Notes: generated from the sequence alone by a model not told the origin. A stretch of DNA of 64,000 nt from JASGTU01 sp963821815 (GCA_963821815.1 CAWGFG010000006.1:744001-808000), one strand, 5' to 3'; counted from the stretch's first letter, positions 26,709-36,193 are shown. Numbers and translations are program-made.

Positions 26709-27569
26709 ATGAAGCAAAAACCTTGGCAACGAGTACTTCTCTATCTGATTGTAATTCTCTGGTGCTTCGTTTGCCTGTTCCCCTTCTATTGGCTGCTTAC
26801 GACCTCGTTCAAGACGCCGCTCGCCGTCAGTCGCGGTCCAAAGTATTTGCCCTTTGTGGATTACACGCCAACCGGCGCACATTGGGATTACCTCTTCAAT
26901 CAACAACGGGATGCGCTGATCCGTCACTTTCGCAACAGCTTCATCGCAGCGTCCGGCAGCACGCTTTTGGCGGTGATCATCGGCGCCATGGGTGGCTATG
27001 GATTGGCCCGCTACCAGTATCATTGGCGAGGTCTCTTCGGCTGGCGCAATAACGATATCGCCTTCTGGATCATATCTCAACGATTCCTGCCGCCAGCCTT
27101 GTTCGTTGTTCCCTTTTTGCTCCTCTACTCACGGCTGGATCTGGTCGACACGCACTTAGGCCTGATCATCGCCTACACCATGTTTAACATCCCATTTGCC
27201 GTTTGGATCATGCGTGATTTCTTCATGAGCCTGCCAATCGATCTGGAAGAAAGCGCCTATGTGGACGGAGCCACTGCAACGCAGGCTTTTCTCCGCATTG
27301 TGTTGCCCCTGAGCACGCCAGGCCTGGTATCGGTGGCCATATTCTCGTTTGTCTTTTCCTGGAACGAATTCTTATACGCCCTTATGCTGACCAATTACAA
27401 CGCAATTACGCTGCCTGTCCTCATCGCCGGTCAGAACAACACTCGCGGCATCCAGTGGTGGTACATATCGGCGCTGAGTCTGGCTGCGGTAGCGCCGGTC
27501 GTCCTCATCGGCCTCGCGCTGGAGCGGTACATCACCCGCGGTCTCACAGCGGGCGCTGTGAAGGGATGA
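26709..27569 (+). CDS. Sugar ABC transporter permease (MalG/UgpE type)
   Basis: A 286-residue permease. ATG at 26709 gives a normal N-terminus (KPWQRVLLYLIVILWCFVCL, then PFYWLLTTSFKTP). The open frame extends 135 codons upstream through the end of the other permease gene without family content, so that extension is rejected. The coupling loop is EESAYVDGATATQAFLRIVLPLS. It ends ERYITRGLTAGAVKG, the characteristic MalG-type tail. It completes the membrane part of the importer. Confidence 0.93.
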   Translation: MKQKPWQRVLLYLIVILWCFVCLFPFYWLLTTSFKTPLAVSRGPKYLPFVDYTPTGAHWDYLFNQQRDALIRHFRNSFIAASGSTLLAVIIGAMGGYGLARYQYHWRGLFGWRNNDIAFWIISQRFLPPALFVVPFLLLYSRLDLVDTHLGLIIAYTMFNIPFAVWIMRDFFMSLPIDLEESAYVDGATATQAFLRIVLPLSTPGLVSVAIFSFVFSWNEFLYALMLTNYNAITLPVLIAGQNNTRGIQWWYISALSLAAVAPVVLIGLALERYITRGLTAGAVKG

Positions 27570-27808
27570 TGTATGACACGGCAACAACGTTAGGGGGTGA
27601 CGGCTCATTTTGGAACGTACAGAGGTGGAATCGCACTGGATCGCTGCCCTGGTTCGAATTACGTGGTCGTATGAGAACGCACAATGCTGCGATGTACTTT
27701 GTCGTGCAATAACTAGGACCGACGCAAACAGGAGACATGTAACCTCAGCGGGCGAGACGTATCTAGCCCCAGCTGGGATCAAAATGTCACAGTCACGTGA
27801 AACCATCA

Positions 27809-27832
27809 TTGAACCATTTGAACTCTTTGAAC
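27809..27832 (+). repeat. Three TTGAAC repeats at exact 9-base steps before the kinase gene
   Basis: TTGAAC starts at 27809, 27818 and 27827, about 55-80 bases before the kinase start. A pair of CTTATCCT repeats follows at 27846 and 27866, 20 bases apart. The 316 bases between permease and kinase genes hold no gene. The repeats may be regulatory or a small tandem duplication. Confidence 0.35.
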
Positions 27833-27885
27833 CTTTGCACCGGCCCTTATCCTAAAACTCTGAAACTTATCCTTTGGATCCACTC

Positions 27886-29409
27886 ATGACTCGGACACTG
27901 TTGCTAGGCATTGATATCGGAACGCAGAGCACGCGCGCCGCTCTCCTTACGCCGGATGGTCAGGCCGTCGCGACGGCTGGACGTGCGCAAGAAATGGAGA
28001 CGCCGCAGGCTGGCTGGGCTGAACAGGATCCGGACATGTGGTGGTCCAATGCCATTGCCTGCATCCGCGAAGTCATGGACAAAGCGAGCGCATCGGCGCA
28101 CGAGATCGCGGCCGTAGGCGCAGGCGGTCAGATGCACGGCACGGTGCCGATTGGCGCAGAAGGAGAGCTGCTCAGTCACAATGTCCAATTGTGGTGCGAC
28201 AAACGCAGCGCCGCAGAGGTCGATGAATTCAAATTGGCGCCTTCGGCTGAACAATGCATCCGATTGGCGGGCAACCCGCCAGTTGCAAACTGGGTGGGCT
28301 TTAAAATCAAATGGCTCAAGCAGAATGCACCGGACATCTACGCCCGCACGGCGAAGTTAGTCATGCCCAAAGACTTCATCAACTTCCGTCTCACCGGTGT
28401 CATCGGGACGGACTACTCGGAAGCTTCTGGCTTTTACCTCATGGAAGCAGCTACACGTCGATGGTCGGACGAGTTAATTGACCAGCTAGGGCTAGACCGC
28501 GACAAGCTGCCGGAGATATACCACGCCGCAGACGTCATTGGCAGTGTAAGCGCAGAGGCTGCAGCCGCAACAGGATTAACCGAAGGAACGCCGGTCGTCG
28601 CCGGCGGCGGTGACATGATGTGTATGCTCTTGGCGGCAGGCTTGACCAGGCCCGGCGCGGCCTCCGATATCACCGGCACCTCGGGCATCCTCTCCGTATT
28701 TACAGATTCGCCGGTCGTCGACAACCGGCTGATGAACCTGCACCACGTGACTGACGGATGGGTGCCGTTCGGCATCACCGATACGGGCGGCGTATGCCTG
28801 AAGTGGTTCAAGGACAACTACTGTCAGAGCGAAATCGCCGAGGCAGAGCAACTGGAAATTGGTGTATATGATCTATTAGGTGAACGCGCGTCCAAGACGC
28901 CGCCGGGCAGCGAGGGACTGCTCTTCTTCCCCTATTTGCTGGGCGAACGTACATTGGGCACACCGTACGCCCGAGCCGTGTTTTTTGGCTTAACACCGCG
29001 ACACAACAAGGCTACCATGGTGCGTGCCATCATGGAAGGCGTTACGTTCGAGCTCAAGCAGACACTGGATATCGTAGCGCAGGCGGGACACCCGGTCAAC
29101 GTCATCTATCATAGCGGAGGCGGCGCCTACAGCGACCTCTGGTCACAGATCAAGGCCGATATTTATCAGAAACCCGTTGTGACATTCGAAAACATGGAAG
29201 GAGGACTGCTTGGCGCTGCGATTCTGGCTGGCAGTGGGGCAGGCATCTATGAAAATGAAGTCGAAGGAGCCCAACGTTGCCTGCGACCAAAGCAGAAATT
29301 TGAGCCTAACACAGCCCTCGCCGAACGCTATGAGTACTTATACAGACTATTTCAGGAGCTGCATGACTCCTTCCAGGCGCCGTTCAACCGTTTAGCCAAA
29401 TTGCCATGA
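27886..29409 (+). CDS. FGGY-family carbohydrate kinase (xylulokinase-like)
   Basis: A 507-residue ATP-dependent sugar kinase. The N-terminal phosphate-binding loop is LLLGIDIGTQSTRAALL. Substrate-side motifs are GQMHGTVPI and WCDKRSAAEV. The catalytic Asp sits in VVAGGGDMMCMLLAAGL, the adenosine motif is YHSGGGAYSDLWSQIKADI, and GALGAA-like GGLLGAAILAGSG closes the family pattern. Closest in wording to xylulokinases, but FGGY specificity drifts widely. ATG at 27886 is preferred over an in-frame TTG at 27874, both with weak ribosome sites. It probably phosphorylates the sugar or polyol brought in by the upstream importer. Confidence 0.9.
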   Translation: MTRTLLLGIDIGTQSTRAALLTPDGQAVATAGRAQEMETPQAGWAEQDPDMWWSNAIACIREVMDKASASAHEIAAVGAGGQMHGTVPIGAEGELLSHNVQLWCDKRSAAEVDEFKLAPSAEQCIRLAGNPPVANWVGFKIKWLKQNAPDIYARTAKLVMPKDFINFRLTGVIGTDYSEASGFYLMEAATRRWSDELIDQLGLDRDKLPEIYHAADVIGSVSAEAAAATGLTEGTPVVAGGGDMMCMLLAAGLTRPGAASDITGTSGILSVFTDSPVVDNRLMNLHHVTDGWVPFGITDTGGVCLKWFKDNYCQSEIAEAEQLEIGVYDLLGERASKTPPGSEGLLFFPYLLGERTLGTPYARAVFFGLTPRHNKATMVRAIMEGVTFELKQTLDIVAQAGHPVNVIYHSGGGAYSDLWSQIKADIYQKPVVTFENMEGGLLGAAILAGSGAGIYENEVEGAQRCLRPKQKFEPNTALAERYEYLYRLFQELHDSFQAPFNRLAKLP

Positions 29410-29489
29410 GCGTATAGCGAGTGACCGCGCCTTACATGGCAATGGAAAACGCCACAGAATCCATACCGAAGTGCTAGATACGAGCTACC

Positions 29490-30311
29490 ATGAATGAGCA
29501 GATCGATTTCGACAGTCATGTGCCCTACTACGCGCAGCTGTTGGACTTGCTACGAGCGGATCTACGCTATGGCGTTTGGAAGCCGGGTGATCAGCTGCCA
29601 GGCGAGCATTCGCTGTGCGACACCTACGGCGTGAGTCGAACCGTAGTGCGACAGGCGTTGGGTGAGATGGAGTCAGATGGCCTCATCACACGGCGCAAGG
29701 GGAAAGGAGCCTTCGTCACCGAGCCCAAAATCGTCGAAAGCCTGGCCCAAAGACTAACGGGTTTTTATCAGGACATGCGCGAGCGGGGTCACCGTCCGAT
29801 CAGCCAGGTGCTCTTCCAAGACGTGATTCCGGCGCCTGCAAAAGTCGCTCGTCGGCTGGACATTCAAGCTGAGGAGCCTGTGGTGTATTTGCGTCGATTG
29901 CGCTTTGTGCAAGGAGAGCCGTTTGTGCTCGTATCGAGCTATCTGCCGAACTCATTGTGTCCCGGGCTAGAGAAGGTGGACTTTCGCGAACAGTCCCTGT
30001 ATAGCTATCTGGAACTCCATTGCGGATTGGTCATTGTGCGTGGGCGGCGAGTTATCGAGGCTGTGGGCGCCAATGCGGAAGAAGCCAAGTATCTGCAAGT
30101 GAGTGTGGGAGCGCCGTTGATCCTCCTGGACAGTGTCAGCTACGGGGAAGATGATATGCCGATCGAGTATTACCATGCTGCGCATCGCGGCGATCGTTCA
30201 CAGTTCGAGGTGGAACTGGTGCGCATTCGAGAACAGGGCGGCATGCGGGAAACCTTGCGTTCGACGGTGGACGATCTGCCGCCAAGCACTCGAGAACCTG
30301 ATACCGATTAA
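29490..30311 (+). CDS. GntR-family transcriptional regulator with UTRA domain (HutC subfamily)
   Basis: A 273-residue regulator. The N-terminal winged helix (PYYAQLLDLLRADLRYGVWKPGDQLPGEHSL, given here as one region at residues 10-40) has the recognition helix CDTYGVSRTVVRQALGEME and the wing TRRKGKGAFV. The C-terminal UTRA ligand domain contains PAKVARRLDIQAEEPVVYLRR, LYSYLELHCGL, GAPLILLDSVSYGEDDMPIEYY and HRGDRSQFEVEL. It sits inside the catabolic block and most likely represses or activates it in response to a sugar phosphate. Operator not identified with confidence. Confidence 0.92.
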   Translation: MNEQIDFDSHVPYYAQLLDLLRADLRYGVWKPGDQLPGEHSLCDTYGVSRTVVRQALGEMESDGLITRRKGKGAFVTEPKIVESLAQRLTGFYQDMRERGHRPISQVLFQDVIPAPAKVARRLDIQAEEPVVYLRRLRFVQGEPFVLVSSYLPNSLCPGLEKVDFREQSLYSYLELHCGLVIVRGRRVIEAVGANAEEAKYLQVSVGAPLILLDSVSYGEDDMPIEYYHAAHRGDRSQFEVELVRIREQGGMRETLRSTVDDLPPSTREPDTD

Positions 30312-30437
30312 GACCCTGCGCAGCAACCAAGTAGAGGGTGAGCTTCGTGCCGCGACCACAAAACCATGCGCAGAACGATAATACGCAATCAAATGGACCG
30401 CTAAGGATGGACCGCACCCGATCCAAGGCCGATAACA

Positions 30438-31421
30438 ATGGAAATTGTAAAGCCAAATCTTAAGGAATATCGCATCCTGGTCACGCCGACCTCCTACGGT
30501 CGAGACGAGCCGCGATTGCGCAGTGAGTTGGAAGCCGCTGTAGGCAGCGTGGTCTACAATACGTCCGGTCGCCCGCTGACGTCAGATGCGCTACGTGAGT
30601 TGCTGCCGGGTACTCACGGCTATATTGCCGGGCTTGACCTCATCGACAAGTCCGCGTTGGCAGTCGCCGATCAACTAAAGGTCATTGCCCGATACGGCGC
30701 CGGCGTCGACAGGATCGACCTGGAGGCTGCTCGCCAGCACGGCATCGTCGTCACCAATACGCCGAACGCCAATGCAGTCTCCGTTGCCGAATTAACCATT
30801 GGCTTGATGCTCGCGCTGGCTCGCTCCATTCCGCTTGCCAACGCCGCCACTAAGCAGGGAGAATGGCCTCGAATCAGCGGCGTGTCGCTGCAGAATAAGG
30901 TCGTTGGACTGCTGGGCCTGGGCGCCATCGGTAAGCAAGTTGCCCGTAGGCTGCGCTGCTTTGCGTGCGAGATCGTCGGCCACGATCCATTTGCGGATAC
31001 TGCGTTCGCACAGGAGTACGATATCGCCCTGTTGTCGGTGGAGGATGTCATCGCACAGGCGGACTTTGTCTCACTACACGTACCCGTGTTGCCGTCGACA
31101 AGAGGCATGGTCAACGCGGACTTTCTTCGCTGTATGAAAGCAGGCGCCTTTCTCGTTAACGCGGCGCGCGGCGAACTAATCGACGAGACGGCGCTACTGG
31201 AAGCGTTGCAAAGTGGACATCTGCGCGGTGCGGCGCTGGATGCGTTCAGCAGCGAACCACCTGGTGCGGACAATCCTCTGTTTATGCTGCCCAACGTGAT
31301 CGCCACACCGCATACTGGGGCGCACACGGATGGCGCCACCAGCGCCATGGGCTGGGGAGCGTTGAACGATTGTCTAGCTGCCCTGCGCGGAGAACCGCCT
31401 CAACACCCGGTGCAGCTATAG
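30438..31421 (+). CDS. D-2-hydroxyacid dehydrogenase (SerA-like), NAD(P)-dependent
   Basis: A 327-residue D-isomer-specific 2-hydroxyacid dehydrogenase. The Rossmann motif is GLLGLGAIGKQVARRL (GxGxxG at residues 160-165). Catalytic Arg244 (NAARGELID), Glu273 (SSEPPGADNPL) and His292 (TPHTGAHTDGA) are all present. The substrate-domain motif RYGAGVDRIDLEAARQHGI is typical of phosphoglycerate dehydrogenases. It lacks the C-terminal ACT domain of many SerA proteins and lies in a sugar catabolism block, so a role on a sugar-derived hydroxyacid is more likely than serine synthesis. Specificity unknown. Confidence 0.88.
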   Translation: MEIVKPNLKEYRILVTPTSYGRDEPRLRSELEAAVGSVVYNTSGRPLTSDALRELLPGTHGYIAGLDLIDKSALAVADQLKVIARYGAGVDRIDLEAARQHGIVVTNTPNANAVSVAELTIGLMLALARSIPLANAATKQGEWPRISGVSLQNKVVGLLGLGAIGKQVARRLRCFACEIVGHDPFADTAFAQEYDIALLSVEDVIAQADFVSLHVPVLPSTRGMVNADFLRCMKAGAFLVNAARGELIDETALLEALQSGHLRGAALDAFSSEPPGADNPLFMLPNVIATPHTGAHTDGATSAMGWGALNDCLAALRGEPPQHPVQL

Positions 31422-31521
31422 CCGAACAGTCCACTTACGTGGAGCACATCTCAGCCGTGCACCACTAGATAATAAGACCAAGAACACACAAAAATAATGC
31501 TCAAAGTGGAGAAGACCTAAG

Positions 31522-32472
31522 GTGTCTGACTATCCAATCATAACGAAACAGATTCCGACCTTCTACTTTGTTGGTGTCACCACTGGTCAATCGTCGATTA
31601 TGCAGGTTTTCCCGCTGTGGATGGAAATCCTAGGTAACCCCGAAGTAGTTATTGAGGGCATTGATCATCCGCCGCACGATGACCCGGAAGCCTATCGTGC
31701 CACCGTTGCACAGATCAAGCAGGATCCGTTGTCGGTCGGCGCCTTAGTTACCACGCACAAGATGGATCTATACGCCGCGGCAAAGGATATGTTCGAGTAT
31801 CTCGACCCGTATGCGCGCCTGACGCATGAGCTGTCCTCCATATCCAAACGAGACGGCAGGCTGGAAGGGCACGCCAAGGATCCGATTACTGCGGGACTGA
31901 GCCTTGACGCAATCATCGGCGACGGGTACTTTGGCCGGACCGGCGGGCACGTGCTCTGCTTTGGCGCTGGCGGATCTGCTCTTGCTACCCTCTTGCATTT
32001 GATGGTTAAGGAGGACAAGGCAGACCGACCCGAACGCTTTGTGGTGGTCAACCGGTCACAGCCGCGCCTGGATCATATGCGGCAGATGGTTGAAAGGGTG
32101 GGGACCGATATTGATGTGGAATACATCTGCAACAGTGATCCACTGCTTAACGATGAGCGCATGGCTTCCATGCCTGAGCACTCTATTGTGATAAACGCAA
32201 CCGGTATGGGCAAGGATATACCGGGCTCGCCAATCACGGATAATGGGCTCTTCCCGCGCAATTGCATTGCCTGGGAGTTCAACTACCGAGGCGAGCTCGA
32301 CTTTATGCACCAGGCTTTGAGACAGAGCGAAGCGCGTGACGTTCGTGTCGTCGATGGCTGGGTCTACTTTTTGCACGGTTGGTCGCAGGTCATCGCCCAA
32401 GTCTTGCATATTGAACTGACGGATGAGCTCTTTACCCAGCTAGATGAAGCAGCCTCTCGAATTCGCTCCTAG
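31522..32472 (+). CDS. Shikimate dehydrogenase-like (AroE fold) oxidoreductase
   Basis: A 316-residue two-domain AroE-like protein starting at a GTG. The catalytic Lys is kept (LVTTHKMDL, Lys80) and so is the Asp (GHAKDPITAG, Asp120). The substrate-anchoring loop, normally GxPxxHSxSPxxHN, is altered to GVTTGQSSIMQVFPLW, arguing against shikimate itself. The NADP-binding loop is VLCFGAGGSALAT (148-153 GAGGSA), followed by VVNRSQPRLDHM and VINATGMGKDIPGSP. It is 40-50 residues longer than typical AroE. Last gene of the catabolic block; probably oxidises a polyol or sugar acid. Family sure, substrate not. Confidence 0.8.
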   Translation: MSDYPIITKQIPTFYFVGVTTGQSSIMQVFPLWMEILGNPEVVIEGIDHPPHDDPEAYRATVAQIKQDPLSVGALVTTHKMDLYAAAKDMFEYLDPYARLTHELSSISKRDGRLEGHAKDPITAGLSLDAIIGDGYFGRTGGHVLCFGAGGSALATLLHLMVKEDKADRPERFVVVNRSQPRLDHMRQMVERVGTDIDVEYICNSDPLLNDERMASMPEHSIVINATGMGKDIPGSPITDNGLFPRNCIAWEFNYRGELDFMHQALRQSEARDVRVVDGWVYFLHGWSQVIAQVLHIELTDELFTQLDEAASRIRS

Positions 32473-32566
32473 TTTGCGTGTGCGCGGCGAGCCGTATGAG
32501 ATCCTCGATTGATAGTAGTTGTCTGCACAGCAACGATATCAATCAGACGATATTATGTTCACCGCC

Positions 32567-32749
32567 TCAAACCGGCTGGATGTCGTTCAGTCGGTGTATT
32601 CCCTGTGCACCTACGAAGGATACGAACCAACCAAGCTGTTGCTCGTAATTGTATAGTGTCTTCTGAGACAGGTTGCGCGCCTGGCCGTCGAACAGAAACG
32701 GTTTGACGGCAAAATCAAGAGTAAGTGTGTCAGGGCTTGTACGTGGCAT
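32567..32749 (-). pseudogene. Truncated tyrosine recombinase: N-terminal core-binding domain only
   Basis: A 60-residue reading frame with a good ribosome site (GAGAGGAG 9 bases before the ATG). It reads LDFAVKPFLFDGQARNLSQK then TLYNYEQQLGWFVSFVGAQG and IHRLNDIQP, the SAM-like core-binding domain of phage/Xer-type integrases. It stops at a TGA where the linker to the catalytic domain should begin, and no catalytic domain follows. The frame starts 82 bases from the 3' end of tRNA-Arg on the same strand, the classic position of an integrase next to its tRNA attachment site. Interpreted as the stump of an integrated element. Confidence 0.65.
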
Positions 32750-32831
32750 GGTTTCAATCTCCTCTCAAGGATGAGAAATGGGACCGAAACCACTATATAA
32801 CGGCGCTTTGTACAAATCCTGTACTAAATAG

Positions 32832-32905
<74 letters not shown>

Positions 32906-33998
32906 TCATATAGTTTACTTAGTCATGACAACTTGCTATTTGATTCTATTCCTACAACCCAACGCTAGACAAGTGAGTTACAATCTTCTGAGTAAGTATT
33001 GCTACGAGTAATTACGCCAGAAGGACTTTCTAAAATTGGCTAAACCGTAATACTCTGCCTTTTGCTGGCTTTTCCGAAGCTTACCCATTGATGTAGTAAC
33101 ACTAACGGCGAATGTCTCATCAGAAGAATTTAACATTTCACATTTGTCTGAGTATATAAGCGGACGTGCAGATCGTCAAGGTATCGCCGGTCAGTAACAT
33201 TATCATTTGACTAGACACGGAGTCGACCGGCAGTTCGCCAGCCTGAGCAGCCCTTGACCCCGGACAGCCCCGGACCATAATTTCCTGTCGCAGGATTGCC
33301 GGCACGGCCGCAAGATGCGACAGGAAATTCATTCCCTAATGTCTCTCAAAGTTGTCGGCACATTCTGGCGGCCATAATCTACAGTTTGAGCATAGAAACA
33401 CTTTTACGCTAACCTGCCAAATGTGCAACCACGAGGTTCTCATAAGACTTGTGCGACGGCGTGTTGTACCCCCATATGTAGCCACTCTCTACATCGATTC
33501 CTATTGAAATTCGGAAGCCAGAAGTATAGTCTGAGCTATACGTGAAGCTGTGCATCGTAGCTGTTTGTCTCTCGAGTGCAACCGCGCCTGCGCGTTCATG
33601 TGAGTCGCTGGCTCTACAGTCAAAGCATCATATACGAGAGATCCCACTGCGCAGGCTGATGAGTCGATGATGGAGGTAGTGCAAAATGGCGTAATTCGGA
33701 GCGGTGCGAATGTTATCTCGCTTAATAAGGCGGACCAACGGAGTGGGATCATACCTCTGGAAGACACACAGAGAGTTGCTCGCGATATGGGAAGGAAAAC
33801 GCACATGCGCCGTTTCATGGCGTTTAGCCAAAAACTACCTATTAGAACTCCGATATTAGGTGCGGTGGAGGCTCAAAGCATGATAACGCAGCTCGATAAC
33901 CATCAATCCTTGCCCATTCGTAAGAAACAGACGGTCGGCATACTTCGAGGGAGAGAATGTCACATGCTGTTTATCGCTCAATACAAAAGGAGTACCCC
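32906..33998 (+). other. Gene-poor region between tRNA-Arg and the AI-2E transporter gene
   Basis: About 1.1 kb without a confident gene. It contains the long hairpin at 33279-33329. An open frame at 33667-34014 (115 codons, with GANVISLNKADQRSGIIPLE and MGRKTHMRRFMAFSQKL) overlaps the transporter start by 16 bases and is the best coding candidate. It has no recognisable family and no ribosome site, so I do not call it. Confidence 0.3.
33279..33329. repeat. 51-nt inverted repeat with 14-bp perfect arms
   Basis: AATTTCCTGTCGCA (33279-33292) and TGCGACAGGAAATT (33316-33329) are perfectly complementary. The 23-base loop contains a smaller GCCG/CGGC stem. No gene ends nearby on either strand. 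It may be a terminator of a lost gene, a small mobile repeat or a structured RNA. Confidence 0.55.
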
Positions 33999-35150
33999 AT
34001 GTCAGAAAGACTGACAAGCGCAAAACCAGATCGATCTGTCACCTCGGCCGACGGCGACAATTCATCTGATGAAGAACGCTATCGACAGGAGATGAGTGAC
34101 GACCGCCCTCTCCTGACACTCTCATCGCTAAAGGTCGGGATGACCTGGCAGACGGTACTTGTGATCGCCGCTGCGCTTATTTTGGGGCTTGGCTTGCTGG
34201 GCTCGGTTTGGAAACTGGCGCGCCCACTCGCCATTCTTATTCTCGGCCTGTCGCTGGCAGCGTCGCTTGCGGCGCCGGCAGAGTGGCTTTCGCGTTGGAT
34301 TCCGCGCATGGTGTCGGTTATTCTGGTTCACCTTGCTGTCATCGTTGTCTTGGTTGGCATTGGCATCCTGATTGCACCTTCTCTTGCTGCGCAGGTTGAG
34401 GATATGATTGGCAGCCTACCGCAGGCGATACAATGGTCGACTACCCAGATAAATAACCTCGGGCTACAGCGATTTCAGCCGATAATAGAAAACTCTTTCT
34501 CATCGCTTGCTAATGTCGGTAACGGTTTGCTAACGCTACCGATGACGATCTGGAACACATTCCTCGACCTTATTGTCGTATTCGCCCTCTCCTTCTACTC
34601 CTCATTGGCAGCGCCTGCTGCGTGTGAATACCTCATGTCGCTCATTCCTGAAGATCGGCGCGACAACATGCAGGACATGCTAAACAGAATTGTGCAAGGT
34701 ATGGGTGGTTACCTGCGTGGCGTCTTCATTATGGGCATAATCGTTGGCGTTGCCACCTATATCGGCTTGATCATCATCGGCGTTCCTTACCCGATCGTGC
34801 TCAGCGTGTTGGCCGGCCTATTGGAGTTCATACCGGTGCTCGGCACAACAATTTCCGTGATCGTAACCACTGGCGTTGCGACAACGCAATCGATTACAAC
34901 CGGCATCATCACATTTGTCTATGTAGAGATCATTCAGTTAATCGAAGGCAATATACTCTTTCCTATGGTCGTGGGTCGCCAAACCCATTCTTCCCCTGTT
35001 CTGAACTTGTTCGCATTCTTCGCGGGTTTATCAGTCGGCGGCATTCTAGGCGCTGTCGTCGCTGTGCCGCTGGCGGTAGCGCTGCGAGCCATATTTGTCG
35101 AAGCGATCGCTCCTGCGATACGCCGGCATACGGGCACAAATCCTGTTTAG
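33999..35150 (+). CDS. AI-2E family transporter (PerM/YdiK type)
   Basis: A 383-residue multi-span membrane protein of the AI-2E/PerM exporter family. ATG at 33999 follows AAAAGGAG by 7 bases; an in-frame ATG at 33957 adds only a spurious extension. A charged N-terminal tail of about 45 residues leads into paired helices (VLVIAALILGLGLLGSVWKL, LAILILGLSLAASL). The long amphipathic periplasmic segment is SLAAQVEDMIGSLPQAIQW to IENSFSSLAN. The family motif VVGRQTHSSPVLNLFAFFAG is followed by GGILGAVVAVPLAVALRAI. Substrates of this family range from AI-2 to ions. Stands alone. Confidence 0.9.
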   Translation: MSERLTSAKPDRSVTSADGDNSSDEERYRQEMSDDRPLLTLSSLKVGMTWQTVLVIAAALILGLGLLGSVWKLARPLAILILGLSLAASLAAPAEWLSRWIPRMVSVILVHLAVIVVLVGIGILIAPSLAAQVEDMIGSLPQAIQWSTTQINNLGLQRFQPIIENSFSSLANVGNGLLTLPMTIWNTFLDLIVVFALSFYSSLAAPAACEYLMSLIPEDRRDNMQDMLNRIVQGMGGYLRGVFIMGIIVGVATYIGLIIIGVPYPIVLSVLAGLLEFIPVLGTTISVIVTTGVATTQSITTGIITFVYVEIIQLIEGNILFPMVVGRQTHSSPVLNLFAFFAGLSVGGILGAVVAVPLAVALRAIFVEAIAPAIRRHTGTNPV

Positions 35151-35547
35151 TTGGTGGGTCAACAAGATCTCGCTGTGCGTCTGTCTTCGTATATTGAATC
35201 GATCAATTGGTCCTCTCGCGCTACACAGCCGTGCTGAAAGGCGGACCGCATGATCGGGTTTACTTCCACTTAAGCTGGCCAAGCTGACATGGTAACTTCA
35301 CATAGCGACGGGATCAGTTCGTGTACCACATGATTTGTTTCCTCTCACAAACCGCAACCATGCGTCATTGCAAATCGCTGCCTAGCAGTCACTGAACATA
35401 CGCGTTTCTCGTTAGCTCATCCTCAATTCGGGATCATTCTCACTGCGTAATAATTCGCAAGTGGGTGGATCTCCGCGCATAATTTTGGCACTTGCGAATA
35501 TCTTCGCTTGTGTTAGCATTACCGCCGTCAGATTAGAGACCTGTTAG

Positions 35548-36080
35548 TCAACCACTCGTTAAGCCGGGTGGCAGGTCGAGACGACACACTGATACTTCGC
35601 CGCTGTTATTCCCATCGCTGACTATCCTCACTTCATCGCCGCCAATCGTCTCCATTGGCTCGTTTAGCGCATCATAGAGTTCACATTCAACAGAATAAGG
35701 AAAGGCACGACCGCATGATCGTAGTTCGTGCTATATGCACAGTAGCCGAACGCACTAATGAAGCCGCGCAACTCTAGCAAGACAGCGGATGTGTAGCCTA
35801 CCGGCATCGTGACCAGAGTAGTTCCTTTTCCCATGGCAACAGCGTTTATGTCGATCTGCAGCGGCGTAGCGATGGATCGTTTTCTCTGAATCGTCACCGA
35901 GCCAGTCACTTAGCCCGACCGTCCCGTGACTCCTGACTGCGCTATCCTCCAGACGTAGACAAGGAGCTGTAATACCAACTGAAAATGAATAAGTACTTGG
36001 GGTTAGGCGATTGCCAACGTCCTTGCAGGTCGTACCGGTAAAGTTCTGATTGTTCGATCTACTAGCCGCATGATGCATTA
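35548..36080 (-). pseudogene. Possible decayed gene, unknown family
   Basis: The stretch lies in a 1-kb gap between two plus-strand genes. On the minus strand a frame closing at 35548 reads ECELYDALNEPMETIGGDEV then RIVSDGNNSGEVSVCRLDLP, which looks like real protein sequence. It is closed upstream by a stop. Two other minus-strand frames upstream of it (one reading INAVAMGKGTTLVTMPVGYT) overlap without a single continuous frame. This pattern suggests a frameshifted gene, possibly of a secreted protein. No family recognised; chance open frames are the alternative. Confidence 0.3.
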
Positions 36081-36193
36081 GTTGGCGAGCGTATGAGCTT
36101 TGCAGGCTACCCAGGATTACGGCGTCATCGATGATAAGCCCCGTTTATTGTGGGAAGTTGAGCGATGACAGAATAGATGGGAAGACAGAAAAG

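Noticed and set aside
30671..31348. 225-codon open frame on the minus strand
   Set aside because: Antisense to the 2-hydroxyacid dehydrogenase gene with an intact catalytic triad.
33667..34014. 115-codon open frame before the AI-2E transporter gene
   Set aside because: No family, no ribosome site and overlap with the transporter start. Kept only as a note because its composition is not absurd.
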